From NCBI GenBank assembly GCA_030704615.1, contig CM060732.1, positions 51,195,053-51,255,052 on the forward strand: a stretch of 60,000 nt of DNA, in the 5' to 3' direction. The notes beneath the pieces were generated by a model that saw only the letters and a list, made by a program, of their open reading frames with translations, was not told the origin of the DNA and did not search any database. Source of the stretch: Takakia lepidozioides. Taxonomy: Eukaryota; Streptophyta; Takakiopsida; Takakiales; Takakiaceae. Both the position numbers and the translations under genes were made by a program. Below are positions 1-11,961 of this stretch, one piece after another (within the stretch, counting starts at the first letter, position 1; each line of letters begins with the position of its first letter).

Positions 1-1030
1 GTTCCTCCAGAATGCATCAGCAGCCCATACGTCATCCCTTCCTGCTCATCTATCTCCGCCTCCACAACAACCATAAATCCTCCCTCTCACCGCAAAGAGG
101 TATATTCAAACCTTACAACGGGATATCAAACCAGTTTAAATTATGCGCCCAACGTCTGTGACCGACTCCTGAATACATATCGCGACAATTGATGAGACCC
201 ACAACGGTACTCTTAGAGACAGTGACGGCATTGCTAATACTGAACTGTAGTCTAAACTCTAAACTCGGAACTTCGTGAACTGGATTTGTGCCTAATAACT
301 GCATCGTGGTGGGCCATTCCTGCTATCCCTCAACTCGCTCTTTGTTTCCGCCATTACGGCCACGAAATGCTCGACTCAAAATTCTTGCGCATTTCATTTA
401 TCCGATCCACACTTTGATATCCGATCTCCTGAGCGAATTCTTGACTCGATTTGAAGCAGAAGAAAATCGCAGCGGCATCATAAAATGTCAATCAGATTCT
501 CGGAAGATTCCCACTCGGTTAGAATGATTCTGAGGCCCCACAACAACAACAACAAAACAAACAAACTGAGTGAATGTTTTGATGATCGCACTGACCCCAA
601 AATAATAGGTACAAAAATTCTGACTTGCGAGATTCTTGCAAATCTTCAATTGCATTTCCCTCGCTGCAAATTCCCTCGGCTTTTCCGTTTTCTTTATCTT
701 TTATCGTCTATTTTTCTGCTTTTAGAGAAAGGGGGAAGAAGCCACCCCCGAAATGGATCCGATCAAATCGAAAGGCAACGAAATGTAACGCAAAGTCAAA
801 GAAAAGCAAGGCATAAAAAGGCGTGGATAAAACAAGCAGGCTTCAATTGTGCGGCAGCTCAGAAATGAATACGAGGAAGGGGGCCGAGGGACGAGGGGCT
901 TTGTGATCGTCGTGGGAAAGTGGGTTTTGTTGGGATGGGGGGCGGTGTGTCTGGGGAGGGCAAAGGAGGGAAAAGAAGGAAAAGAACAGCGCAAAGATGA
1001 GATTAGGGAAGGAGAAAGGCGGGGTCGTTT
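1..1030. other. non-coding region, no gene recognised
   Basis: Short ORFs on both strands carry no family motif and show the A-rich or pyrimidine-rich composition of untranslated DNA. A purine-rich stretch lies at about 860-1020. I see no transposon end or RNA gene here. It probably lies upstream of the promoter of the HMG/AT-hook gene that starts near 2.5 kb. Confidence 0.4.
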
Positions 1031-1039
1031 AGGATCGTC

Positions 1040-1290
1040 TCAAGATAGCGATAGTTGTGGCCTAACTTGTGAGATATCAAACCGTGGGCCAAGCAAAACT
1101 CCATAGCCTGTTTGTGAGGAGGTGTTAGTGGGAAAAACAACGCCAGCGACTGGCATACATACCTCGCAGTCTGTTCCAGGGAGTGCCTGGACGGTGGACC
1201 TTCACCAAGCGAGTGACAACGGTCGGCTCGCACCTCTTTTCGCACCTCTTTTCGAACTTCTTTTCAAACTTTTGAATTCGATGTCTTGCC
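1040..1290 (+). promoter_or_regulatory. conserved upstream promoter/leader block, HMG/AT-hook paralog A
   Basis: This block resembles the sequences at 8435-8600 and 17985-18190, read in the same orientation relative to their genes. Shared elements in order are CTCCATAGCC, a gap, then GACAACGGTCG, a CCTCTTTT/CCCCTTTT pyrimidine tract, and AAACTTTTGAATTC. Each block sits about 1.7-2.2 kb upstream of its coding region, with a long leader or intron between. Conservation over non-coding sequence suggests the core promoter and first leader exon of a duplicated gene. The transcription start cannot be placed from sequence alone. Confidence 0.5.
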
Positions 1291-2540
1291 GTCTCTCACG
1301 CAACGAGTGACTGCAGTGTGCCCATGCCATCACAGACCAACGCAGAGCTTGGACTTTGCCAGTGTTGAACTTTGGGTGGTTTTACTTCGGATAGGTACCT
1401 TGGTCTTCGTTGTATCCCTAATGCTTACTCTTCCCACACAGTCTTGCAACTCAAATTGCGACTTTGCCTCTTCTATGCAGGTTCTGAACTCTGTTGTGCA
1501 GGTTGAGTCTGTTTCTTCTGCTCCCTCGTCTGGTTTTGGTCATTGGGTCATTGGGATAAGCTATTATTCCTGCAAGCGCTGTAATGTTGCTTCTTTGCTT
1601 GCTTCGGTTCTTTCTGTCTACCCTTCTTGGTTCCCCTATCGTGCCTTTGGTACCTTCTGCATTCGGTTGAGACTGTGGGTTCGCTTCCTCGGGTTTCCTC
1701 ATTTTACGCTCCGCTGGTCTTTCTTGTCTTTCTTCTTGCAGGGGGCGCGCTGCTCCCTGTTTTAGTCCTTGCACTTCTTGAACACATTTATATTATACCG
1801 TCTCGCACCCTTCTCTTCTTATTCTCAGCTACTGTCTCATCAGCTTCACTGTAGAGGTGTTCGGAAGGTTGTCTCGGGAAGGTTATCGCTGAAGGATATC
1901 GCCGGGTATTATAAATTTCACTCCATTCAATCCGTCTCGTATGCTGCTTGAGATCTTGAAACATATACATTGTGTAAACAGACAGAGAGCTTGCCTCTTC
2001 CTGCTGTTTGAAAGCGATCAACTTGAGCAGGCACATGAAGATACAGTGCCTAACGATGATGGACAGATAGCCTGTATGATATACACGTGTTTCTGACTGA
2101 GTGCGGGAAAGTTAAAGTTGTTGACGATAAGCAGCAGAGATGAATACTCAGAAGCCATCTTTCCTTCAGCGGACATTCACACAGAGATAGGCACAGACAC
2201 ATCATGTCACCTTTCTCCTGGGCACTCCTATTTCACGATCACTGTTAGACCCTAAGTAATTTTTGGTGCTATGTCTCTTCTATGAAGACTTTCTTGCTTG
2301 TCTAAATCGCATGGATTTACCTCTTTTCCCACTTTGGCCTGTAAGAAGTCAGAGCACCTTTCATAAGGATTGACTCACGGGCCTAACATTGTTAGTGGAG
2401 AAGTAGTATATCAGCTCAGGTGAGTAGCAGGAATATTGTATTTACAGTGCTTTTCAAGGTGTCAGCATTTGGTTGTTGGCACCACAGTGTGCATGGGTCT
2501 CATTGGGTTTGTGCCTTTTGGATAATCTCCTATTCTTTCT
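1291..2540 (+). other. probable 5' leader and intron of HMG/AT-hook gene A
   Basis: T-rich sequence with short ORFs only. Pyrimidine-rich segments near 1600-1750 resemble (in gene orientation) the stretches upstream of the two minus-strand paralogs near 7.6-8.0 kb and 17.3-17.7 kb. It ends in a good acceptor (TTCTTTCTCAG) at 2543. I read it as leader exon plus first intron. Confidence 0.35.
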
Positions 2541-2555
2541 CAGGGTCAATACTTG

Positions 2556-3941
2556 ATGGAGCCCAGCGAGGAGCCTGAAGAAGGCTGTCCAGAAGCTGCT
2601 GGACAGCAGCATGCTGACCAGAGTGAGAAACAAGGAGACCAATTCGTGAGTTGCCTCAGCAACCTCTGCAAAGAGTTGTGTGCATTTGCTGAAGTTTGTA
2701 AAACTGCACTTGCACGGTGTTTTATTTCGCCATTTATTTTTTTGAGAATTTCCTGTCTGATGGCATTACACGTCTTGTCGCAAGTGCAGCTTTTAGAGAG
2801 GAAGCACCTGGTGCCAAAGATGGCCTTTTCTGGCCAATCCTAAGTTCTGAATTTTTGCGAACAAAACCTGAAACTGCTTGTATACATTCAAATCATGTGT
2901 CCTAATGGCTTTTTTCACATTTGTGGATTTCAGCAGTCTCCTACGGTGCCTGAGGACATGGATCAATCAGTTGATCCTGTGACAGAAACTGTCATCACTG
3001 AAACCAAGTCAAACACTCACTTTAGCAAGTCAGTCAAGCTCCGGGCCTTCAATATTTTTGCTTTGAACAGTCGGCCATCCATCAAGGACGAGTTTGAGAG
3101 TCTCAGTGGCCTTGAGGTCAAGCGAATTGTGGGCAGCAAGTGGGCAAATACAGCCGAGCAAGATAAGACTGAGTATTTTGAGAAAGCTCAGAGAGAACAT
3201 AATGAAATGGTTGCTAAAGGTTTAATCGACCCAAATGCAACCCAAGGAAAACCTAGGAAAAATAAATCTGACATGGAAGCTGTGGTTACACCTGGTGATC
3301 AACCAGTCAAGAGGAAGCGTGGGCGGCCACGGAAGAGTGAAACGTTGGCCATGCAGGGAGGTGAAACTGGTGGGGATGGATTTTCAGCCCAGACATCTGA
3401 TGCAAAGGCCAAAAGGCAGAAGAAGATTAAAACTGAGGTGCCAGCTCCCCCCATGGTTGATGGATCACTGATTGGGCAGCAGGTGAATGGTATTCTCGAT
3501 GGGTCATTTGATGCTGGCTACCTGTTGAGTGTGAGGGTGGGGAACAGTGATATTGTTCTCAGGGGTTTGGTCTTTGGTCCTGGTCTTGCAGTACCAGTTT
3601 CCAGGGCCAACGATGTGGCCCCAGCTATACTGCAGGTGAAGAGGGATGATACTATTTCCGTGCCTCTTCCTGCCCCTGTGGTGTCTGCTGTATCTCCGGC
3701 AGTTATGTGTACTTCCATGACAAGGGATTCAGTAGCAATACCTGGCACAGATATCTTACCAAACAGTTTACCTCCCCCACCTCTTGCGCCTGTGTCTGCA
3801 GGGTTGCAAGCCGTGCCAGACTCTTCCCAGCTGCCAGATATTCCGCAATCAGGCTTTTCAACAGTTCCCCATAGCTCTACACATGCATCTTACTCAGCAG
3901 AGACTGTACATCAGCATGTGGATGTGGAGTCAGGGGCTTGA
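2556..3941 (+). CDS. HMG-box-like / AT-hook nuclear protein, paralog A
   Basis: A likely DNA-binding nuclear protein. Two coding exons are proposed: 2556-2645 and 2934-3941, joined in phase 0 across a GT-AG intron, about 365 residues; the safer minimum start is ATG 2958. Domains in order: an HMG-box-like region (KLRAFNIFA.. to ..AQREHNEM, with the conserved KWAN), an AT-hook (KRKRGRPRKSE), a basic linker (AKRQKKIK), then a compact domain containing GSFDAGYLLSVRVGNS and VFGPGLAVPVS, and a proline-rich tail ending in HQHVDVESGA. The C-terminal domain matches my recollection of plant proteins annotated as AT-hook motif-containing protein (Arabidopsis At5g54930 type). It likely binds AT-rich DNA; the target is unknown. 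Gene B is convergent with it. Confidence 0.75.
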
Positions 3942-5228
3942 TGTTATTTGTGCAGATGTTTTGTTTACTTTAGAAGATGCTCACCTGTGGATTATTTTCA
4001 TACCTGAAGTGTCATTTGGAGTTAAGGATTGCAAGTGTATCAATGGTTGTACACCAAATTTTTGTTGAGGAGTGTCTAAAATCTTTGGCATAGCTTGGCA
4101 TATATGCACCGAAAGTGACTGAAATGGTGCATGTCTGCCCCAACTCAGGGTAGGCAAAATTAAATGCTGAGGACGGGCAGGGTTTATTTGTAAATCTGGG
4201 AATTGGAGGGGTATCCTTGCAGATTATAAACGGTGAAGTGATTTGTAGATGCACATGCAATTAAAGCTTGGGGTTTGCATCAGGAACAAAAGATTGGTTT
4301 TTACGAAGAGTCATGAGAAGCGAGATGAAAGACTCCAGAGTTGACACTAATTATCGGAACAAAAGAAAACAATACTGGTGCTGCTTTCTGAAGGGTCATT
4401 ACCTAAGCATCCAAGATCCAGGAAGGGTACATGTTTGGAATTACTTGAGCTATCATGGCAGTGTGCAATTAGGTGGTTGCATACATTGTCTCTGACCTCC
4501 CTCCATGTGCAGTGGGTGTAGTAGACAGACCTTCTCTTCATGTGTACTGCAGAAAAGTCATCAATTCTGCACAAAGGATTATGGAAGTATAACTCATCGT
4601 GAGGAAGAGTAATGGAGACTGACAATGTGAAAACTGCAGTATTCTGAAGAGTGGATTAGTGAGGATTACTGGGTTGCTAAGAGTAGGTTGTCATGTGTGG
4701 AAATAGCAAGTTTCTCTCTCCCCAGAACAGTGCAGAATCAAGTCCCAAGTTCTAGGCTGGGTTCACTGGTGTAATATTTGAAAAATCGAAAATGTTTGGA
4801 AACCTGCCTGGTCCAACCTCTGCTTCGAGACTTACCTGTAAATGTAGTCACAAGGTTTAACGTTTCAGACATTTCCTTGACATTAGTCCAACATTTGCCC
4901 CATGCAACATTAATATACAACAAAAATCAAAACAAAACTCATCCTTAACAGACATCGACTTACTCCAATTAGATGGTGTGTCACCACAATCAATCAGTAG
5001 TGCTGTCTGCTTGCTCAAGCTAAAATGAACAAATCAACCACCATACTGTACCAAGCATGTCATACCCCACATGTTGGAGCATTCCTGGCTACTCATTCTA
5101 CCCCAAAATGTAACCTTTCCCAACCAAAAATTCCTGGGAAGAATGTACGCCCGTAGGTACTTTTCCCCCAGGTAAACTAACAGATCAGACAGCCTCTTCT
5201 ACAGCAAACAACATCTCCACTTATTGTG
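3942..5228. other. intergenic region between convergent genes A and B
   Basis: Holds the 3' untranslated regions of the convergent HMG/AT-hook genes A and B. ORFs here are short and without motifs. No RNA gene or transposon end is evident. Confidence 0.5.
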
Positions 5229-6627
5229 TCAAGCACCTGACTGCACATCCACATGACGATGGATAGTCTCTGCACTGTAAGAAACATGCGGAGAGCTGTA
5301 GGAAACTGGGGTGTAGCCTGCCTGTGACATCTGTGGCTGCATGAATGGGTTTGTCAGGGCTTTCAAACCAACAGGCACTGGCACAACAGATGGAGGTAAA
5401 CTGGCCAGTAAGGTTTTGGCAGGGGTTGCCACTGAACCCATCGCCATGGGAGCAGATAAGACTGCCGTAGATGCACCAGACATCCCAGGGGCAGCAAGGG
5501 GCAGAGTAATCTTATCATCTCTCTTCACTTGCATCACAGTTGGCGCAACATCAAGGGTCTTGGAAACTGGGACTGCAAGGCCAGGACCAAAGACCACCCC
5601 CCGGAGAACAGTACCACTGTTTCCCACCCTCACAGTCAAAAGGTAGCCAGCATCAAAGGATCCATCCAGCACACCACTCACCTGCTGCCCAATCAATCCC
5701 AAGTCAACTATGGCAGGACTTGCCACCTCATTTTTCTTCTTTCTCTGCCTTTTGATCTGCACATCAGATTTCTGAGGTATCAACCCATCCCCCACAATCT
5801 CACCACCTTGTACGGGTAAAGTCTCACTCTTGCGTGGTCGCCCACGCTTCCGCTTGACTGGTTGTTCACCAGGCGCAGTTTCAGCTTCTATATCAGATTT
5901 GCTTTTCTTGGGCTTTGACAGGGGTGCATTTGGATCAATTAAACCCTTCGCAACCATTTCATTGTGTTCCCTCTGGGCTTGCTCAAAGTACTCCGCCTTG
6001 ACTTGGTCAGGCGCATTTGCCCACCTACTGCCGACAATTCGCTTGATGTCAAGCCCACTAGCACCCTCAAACTTGTCCTTGATGGAGGGTCGAATTTTCA
6101 AAGCAAAGATGTTGAAGGCCCGGAGCTTAACTAACTTGCCAAAGCGAGCCTTCCTCTTGGTTTCAGCAATAACACCGGTTGTCACAAGGTCAAGTGCTTG
6201 CTGCATCTGGTCCATGTCCTCAGGCCCCTGAGAAAAAGCTGCTAGGACAGATGAGTTTGCATGTAAACAAGCTGGCTAGGGCATTCAATGGCATGGTGGT
6301 CTCAAATTGAATATTTAGAATGGCCAATAAAGCCACCTCTGGCATGAGCTGCTCACTCTCTAAACCCTCTGCAGGTCACAGAAGCAAATGCCATCAACAG
6401 GCGCCAAAACGTGCTCCAAATACCAATAAACAATATCATACAGCACAAAAGCTTCATAGATTCCATAGCCCAGTGCAAACTCATACCCCACAACTATATT
6501 CCAACCTATGAACTTAAGAACAGAAATGCACGGGGGCCTCTGCAAGAAAGAGGTTACAGAGAAAACTTACCAAAAAGGCACCTTCATTCTCCTGGTGCTT
6601 GTCATGGTGCAGTCCAGCAACCTCCAT
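5229..6627 (-). CDS. HMG-box-like / AT-hook nuclear protein, paralog B
   Basis: Second paralog, minus strand. The main exon runs 6227-5229; ATG at 6215 gives 328 residues. An upstream exon (6646-6571) is in frame through phase-0 splice sites (GTAAGT donor; TTTTTCTCAG acceptor), so translation may start at ATG 6627, giving about 351 residues. Domains: HMG-box-like region (KLRAFNIFALKIRPSIKD .. KWAN), AT-hook (KRKRGRPRKSE), basic linker (KRQRKKK), and the GSFDAGYLLTVRVGNS .. VFGPGLAVPVS domain, ending HRHVDVQSGA. The N-terminal exon (VAGLHHDKHQENEG) has a recognisable counterpart in paralogs A and C. Confidence 0.75.
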
Positions 6628-6649
6628 ATGGCCTTCAGCCTCCCTCCTG

Positions 6650-8430
6650 CACACCAGAATGAATCCCGAGATAAGAATACAGCCCATGAGACACACTTGC
6701 ACACTGCTGTTGAAATGACAGTCATGTAACCAGATACATAGGAAGTTTAAGAAAACGTTACTGCTTGTTGATGAGTACCTAGATCCGTGGTAACGTATTG
6801 CCACTGTCAATGTGAGGGGATATACTACCGTCCCAGTACCACCAAGATGCTGTCGATCTAGCCTTATGAAAGGACCTCTAACTAGTAACCTTCCAGGCCA
6901 AAATGAGCATGAAGCAATGCCAAATCCTTGCAGGCAGGATGCATACATGTGAAGGAATCATACAAGCGTAAGAATTTTCTTCTGCAAGACAGTTCAGACG
7001 CCCAGAACCATCATCTACACTGAGTAACGTTGAGATCATCCTGATATACACCCTGTCCAAAGAGAGCACAGAAATACAAACAAGCCATACAAAGAAGCTT
7101 GCATAATTGATAATTAAATTATCTCCAGCATAAACTACAGTAGTATGGTACAACTTAAAATACACTGAGTGCAGAAAATGGAACATCTGTGGCCCGGAAT
7201 TTCTGTCTATACTCCCTCCTTCAGGAAAGGTGTGTCTTGCTAAATCTAATTACTGCCAGACGATGATAGGCCTCATCCTCAAAGAGCTCCAACTTTTGAA
7301 ACGTGGGCTGTATGTAACTAAAAGATCAGAAACTGTCTCCCTACTGTCATGTCTGTCTGTGTCGTATCTATCTATCATCAGCACCTTCCCTGGCCTTCCT
7401 GGTTGGACCTCTTCAAACACCCAAACATTTCTGCAGTCTCTATTTGCGTACAAGCATGGATGTGTGCGCAACTAGACTTAAAGACCTAAGCAGTTGACCC
7501 GTCCCAGAACTAAGGATACAACATTCTCGTGAAGGAATCATTACTGCCAGAAGAAATCATTTCTCAAGATACGACAATGAAATAGCCAGAAAAACTGAAC
7601 AGATTTGACTGTCGCCATAAGAAGAGTTGTAAGAAACCACGTACAGTCGTAATAACCTTTCTGGACACCTCTGGAACAAGAAAGGCAGTAGCTACGAAGC
7701 ACAACAGTACGAAATGGATTATACAACAAACAAAAGAACTCCGGGCGAAAAGATGGCAGATTATAGCGCATAAAGCTTACGAAAAAACGCTGAGAAACTG
7801 CTAGCAGAACCAGGTGGTTAAAACGGAAAATGCCAACTCCAAAACAGTAACGCGGAGGTGTACAGCTCCAGCAGTCAGAAAGAGAAGTAGCGCAGGAAAA
7901 AGGAAAACCAAGGAAACAAACGAGCAGTCTCAACAGGACAAGGAGGAGCAGAAACCCAAAGACAATGTAGGAGACCAAGAAAATGCGTTAGGAGGGACTA
8001 GAAACAACCGAATACACAAAAACAAGACATTTTCACGGGCAAGAGCGTGTACCGCAGTAGCAGATGACAAGCTCTAAGGTGCAAAACAGATGAGACAACA
8101 GAGGCCAAGAACAGTAGTAGAAGAAGGGACTAACTAAGGCTGTTAACCTTCTGTATAGCAAGAATTCAAGGAAGAGGTAAAATTACAAATACAACGAACG
8201 CTCGGGCACCCACAAGAACAAACACCACTGTCCGTCGCTCTATGTAAAAACTTCAACAACAGCAATGGCCGACAAGCTGTACAATTTCTACGGCGCTATC
8301 AGCAAGACATGCGGGAATAGCAAACTTCGAGAGCTGAGGATGTGTGACTTAAACACTAAATCTAAGCTTGTGCATATCTACTGCGTATCTATCACGCCAT
8401 GGCCACTGTACTAGCTTGAGGGCTTACGAG
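6650..8430 (-). other. probable 5' leader and introns of HMG/AT-hook gene B
   Basis: No coding motif is seen on either strand. By comparison with genes A and C, this is the transcribed leader between promoter block and first coding exon on the minus strand. ORFs at 7541-7978 and 7814-8077 overlap on opposite strands and have no recognisable content. Confidence 0.35.
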
Positions 8431-8434
8431 AGGA

Positions 8435-8600
8435 GGCCACAAGGAATTCGAAAGTTTGAAAAAAGGGGACGGGCCGACCGTTGCCACCGTCTTCACTCGC
8501 TGGTGGCACTGTTATTCTCTCTTCCTCACGGGCTATGGAGTTGCGGTGGGGCCAGGGTCTGATCACAGAGGTTAGCCTTGGACGATGATAAAAACACCAG
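8435..8600 (-). promoter_or_regulatory. conserved upstream promoter/leader block, paralog B
   Basis: Read on the minus strand, it contains CAACTCCATAGCCCGTG, then GCAACGGTCGGCCCGTCCCC, a T-run, and AAACTTTCGAATTCC, matching the blocks upstream of paralogs A and C in order and orientation. It is the likely core promoter or first leader exon of gene B. Confidence 0.5.
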
Positions 8601-9715
8601 CCTCTCTCTCTCCCTAACTCTCCTCTTTTCTTCGTGTTTTTTGGCTCCCTAGACCCCCTTCCCCGATGATCAACAAACCCAAAGCGAATGCAAAAGCCTG
8701 GTCAACATACGGCAGAAAACGAAGCCTGCCACGACCTGCGCAGACCGTATTGAGCGTTACCTACTTCCTGACCAGTCACCTGCCACCGCACGCACAAATA
8801 TTTGTGAGCTCCCACCCTCCCTCACAGCGACCGCGCTTGCCTAATCTGCTCCCACCCAAATATTTCCTTCGCCGTCCAATCCATCTCGCAACAGTGGACC
8901 GCGTATTAGAGTCTGATCGGTTCATTATCCGTGGGACCCATATGCATTTGAGCTTGGAAATTTGTTAGGGTTTGCCCTCTTTTCTCTCCATGACTGTAGT
9001 CAGAGAGCTGTGCTATTCTTTGCTCGTTTCGCATTCGAGTTTGAAAGGGAAGCGAAATTGAGTCCACCTTTCCATGAAAGCTGTCTCATGCACAGTGCAT
9101 ACCACAGATAGAGGCAGATAAGAAACAGTGTAAACGAGTCCAAGCGTATAGAAGTTTAGGGGGGGTTGCATGAATTCAACTTCGATGTTTGGGAAGGCCA
9201 AAAGTGGGGAAGAAATGCTCAGACAGAAAACAACACGGCATAGGTGCCTCAAATTCCACCAGCAGTGCCACAGGCTTCCTAGGAATCTGTTCGTCTCAGA
9301 GATGGAGATCTTGAGTGTTCGCATTGGTAAGAAATGCAGATAAGCCAGTATGAAGTCTGAAGTCGTGCGTAACACCAGACCTATCAACAACCGTCCCTTC
9401 CCCTTCTCGAAAGTCGTCCCAGATAGAACCCAGCAACAGGAGGTAGATTTGGAAGAACTTGAGGGGAACAGCTGGCAGAGAAAACTTTTCCCTCACAAAA
9501 ACTTCAACACTGACTAATGTGACCTTAGACGACTCAGCATGAACAGCAAGGCATTTGAAGAGAAGTCTGCTGGGGGCTTAACAAAAATCAGACGTCGGAG
9601 TTTGAATGAATGAACAATGAATACCCCTTAACGAATTAAAAGACTAGTTTACAGTCTTGGTCGTGTGAGTGTGCATGCCATTGCTTCAAATCAGAATGGC
9701 TGCGATATGGATTTC
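8601..9715. other. intergenic region between gene B promoter and ClpT 3' end
   Basis: Only short ORFs without family motifs. The segment near 9000-9700 may include the ClpT gene's 3' untranslated region. Nothing else is recognised. Confidence 0.35.
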
Positions 9716-11961
9716 TCAACTGCGCCCAGCTCCTGCTGGCTCTTTCAACTGCAAAAGTAACCCAAAGGCCATCCCTTCTTGCTTATGCGAGAATCCTTGC
9801 CAAATAAGATGAAACCCATAACTACCTTGATTTTCTCCTCCTGATTGACTCCTCACAAACTGAAGTATACACAGCTCTGAATATGACAAACGGCAGCTAG
9901 AATGAGGCCAATTCTGAACACACCACGTAAACAGCAGAACAAAGAGAGTCACTTACAGATGTGAGAAGGTCAGCTGCCTTATTATCATCAAACCCAAGGG
10001 TCGCAAGAACTTGCTGCCCAGCGGAGCCTTTCTGAGCCCAGATTCCAAGTAGCATCAATGATGTGCTGATTTCACCTTCCCCACCTGTATATGCGACCCC
10101 AAACTGAAGTACAGTCACTTCTCACCCATACATTTTGTGATTTCTCAAGATGATTTTGAGAATGTGGAGTTAAAGTTGAGATCGGTACTGCGGGAAGGGA
10201 TGGAAAACCTCACCTAGTCTGCTCTTCTCATCAAGAGCCCAATCAAGCGCCTGCAGGGCTGGTTCAGTGAGGGGTGGATGCTCAGGGCTGAAAAAGTACA
10301 TGTCAGCCTTGCCAAGCAGCTTCACTGTTTCATCGCGTACTCCAAACAATGTCACACCATTCTTCCGCAGAAACCTTGACGCTTCACTCGTGCCTGGTCC
10401 CACCCTCCAAGGTTAACAAGTTCAGAAATGACACATTGGCACTGAACTTACCAATGAACCACTCCCCCAACTAGAAGCTATCCACCATACTCAAGCTGAG
10501 GTAGCCAAAAAGCAGAGGTAGGCAATCCTCAACAACATTGGAGCTCTAACAGGCACGATGCCACTAACAGACAGGAAAAATGGAGCTGATGGCTTGTCAT
10601 AGGATCATGCTCAAGTAAATGCCTGCTACAACAAATTAAATAGGAGGCATGTCTAATCTCAGTAAGTAAGATGTCAGAAGTCCTGGCTTCAGAAAGATGG
10701 TTGACAAGGCGAAATCAGTCGACCACCCTTCCATGTCTGTCCGACAAAAGTGTAATTGTTCGGAGATACCCACAAGCTAGGAGATAACACCCAAAAATCA
10801 TAGACTGCACTAGCCAGCAAAATAAGCTACCTGCTTTAGGAACAAAGCAGAACACTACCTTCTGTTAGGATTCCCATGAGAAGTGCCTCAGTGCCAGTTG
10901 TAGGATACTTCAGTTTGCGAGCCTCCAACTCTGACATACTGAAAGATTTGACAGCCCTTGCCTCCCAACTGCCATCCATCATGCAGTACCTTATGATGTC
11001 AATCACACTGAACGCAGCATTCTCCACCTGCTGACAAATCCTAGACTGACCCTCCACCAAAACAGTGTATAAACATGCCACTCCTAGCCTTGTGTAACTT
11101 TCTTGCATCGGATCTTCGTCAAACACTTTCCTCTTTGCAGCTATCATCTTCCCTCACTTTACAATCATAATTTGTGCTGGAGAACCTAAAACCCTACTAT
11201 GTTAGAACTCCGTAAACTCCTGGGAGAAATATCAAGATGCCCATGAAAATCCTACTGATATACCATAAGCATCAACAATTGAGGGGCGAAACTTACGATG
11301 GATGATCTTTTCCCGAAGTCTTTTCAGTATGTCTGCATCATCAACCAGGACACCCTCGTGATTTTTTACGAAGCAATAAACCAAGGCCATTTGCCCTTTA
11401 CTGTGCAAAACTAGTGTCGAACTCTCCAAAAAGCTGAGAGAAGGGGACTACCACACCCCAATTGGTTTAATGTGGAGACAAATACATTGCGTGGTGCTTC
11501 AGGAAAGACTTTTCGGACAGTCATCGAATCGGCCTCATCCAGACAAGGGCGTAAGAGAAGCCAAACCGAATCCACTTATCCAGCATTTCACAGAACGAAA
11601 CTCTCCATCGGTAGCAGAACCAGCTACATTCCTCATCAGATACATTCACTGTTTGAAAATTCCTGCCATTGTATGATGCATACAAGAGCAAATACCTTGT
11701 TGGAAGCACCATACATATCGGAGATGGTCGCTGTTGCCGCATCCTCGCAGGTTCAAAGACTACCGAGAAGGACTTGGGAAGAAGAAATGATTGGGACTCG
11801 GCCCATCTCAAGGTAGATCTTTCCCTTGCACTCCACGAGCTTCCATAGCTGCACCCAGCTTGCACAGAGGGCCTACCACAGCCATGATCCTGACGTACAT
11901 CGCCTACGGCTGCACATGCAGGACTCACACTGGTTGCCAGACGCTGAAGGAGAGACGCCAT
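9716..11961 (-). CDS. CLPT: ClpT-like chloroplast Clp protease accessory protein
   Basis: Plant ClpT proteins resemble the N-domain of Clp chaperones and bind the chloroplast ClpPR protease core. Six exons on the minus strand join in frame with GT-AG borders: 11961-11696, 11433-11264, 11152-10859, 10393-10214, 10084-9957 and 9748-9716, giving about 356 residues. Residues 1-88 look like a transit peptide (MASLLQRLATSVSPA.., Ser/Arg-rich). The hallmark region covers about residues 205-345: WEARAVKSFSMSELEARKLK, YPTTGTEALLMGIL, FLRKNGVTLFGVRDETVKLL, FFSPEHPPLTEPALQALDWA and LLGIWAQKGSAG..LATLGFDD. Oddity: exons 2 and 3 insert about 110 residues (SFLESSTLVLHSKGQMALVY.. to ..IRYCMMDGS) that I do not recognise and that are absent from the roughly 240-residue angiosperm ClpT I know. 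Exon 2 and the exon 3 acceptor are the least certain parts. Confidence 0.8.

Noticed and set aside
1286-1765. 159-codon ORF in the gene A leader
   Set aside because: Pyrimidine-rich leader or intron sequence; the minus strand is equally open and no motif is present.
7541-7978. 145-codon hydrophobic minus-strand ORF
   Set aside because: Lies in the leader region of gene B; apparent hydrophobicity comes from T-rich DNA.
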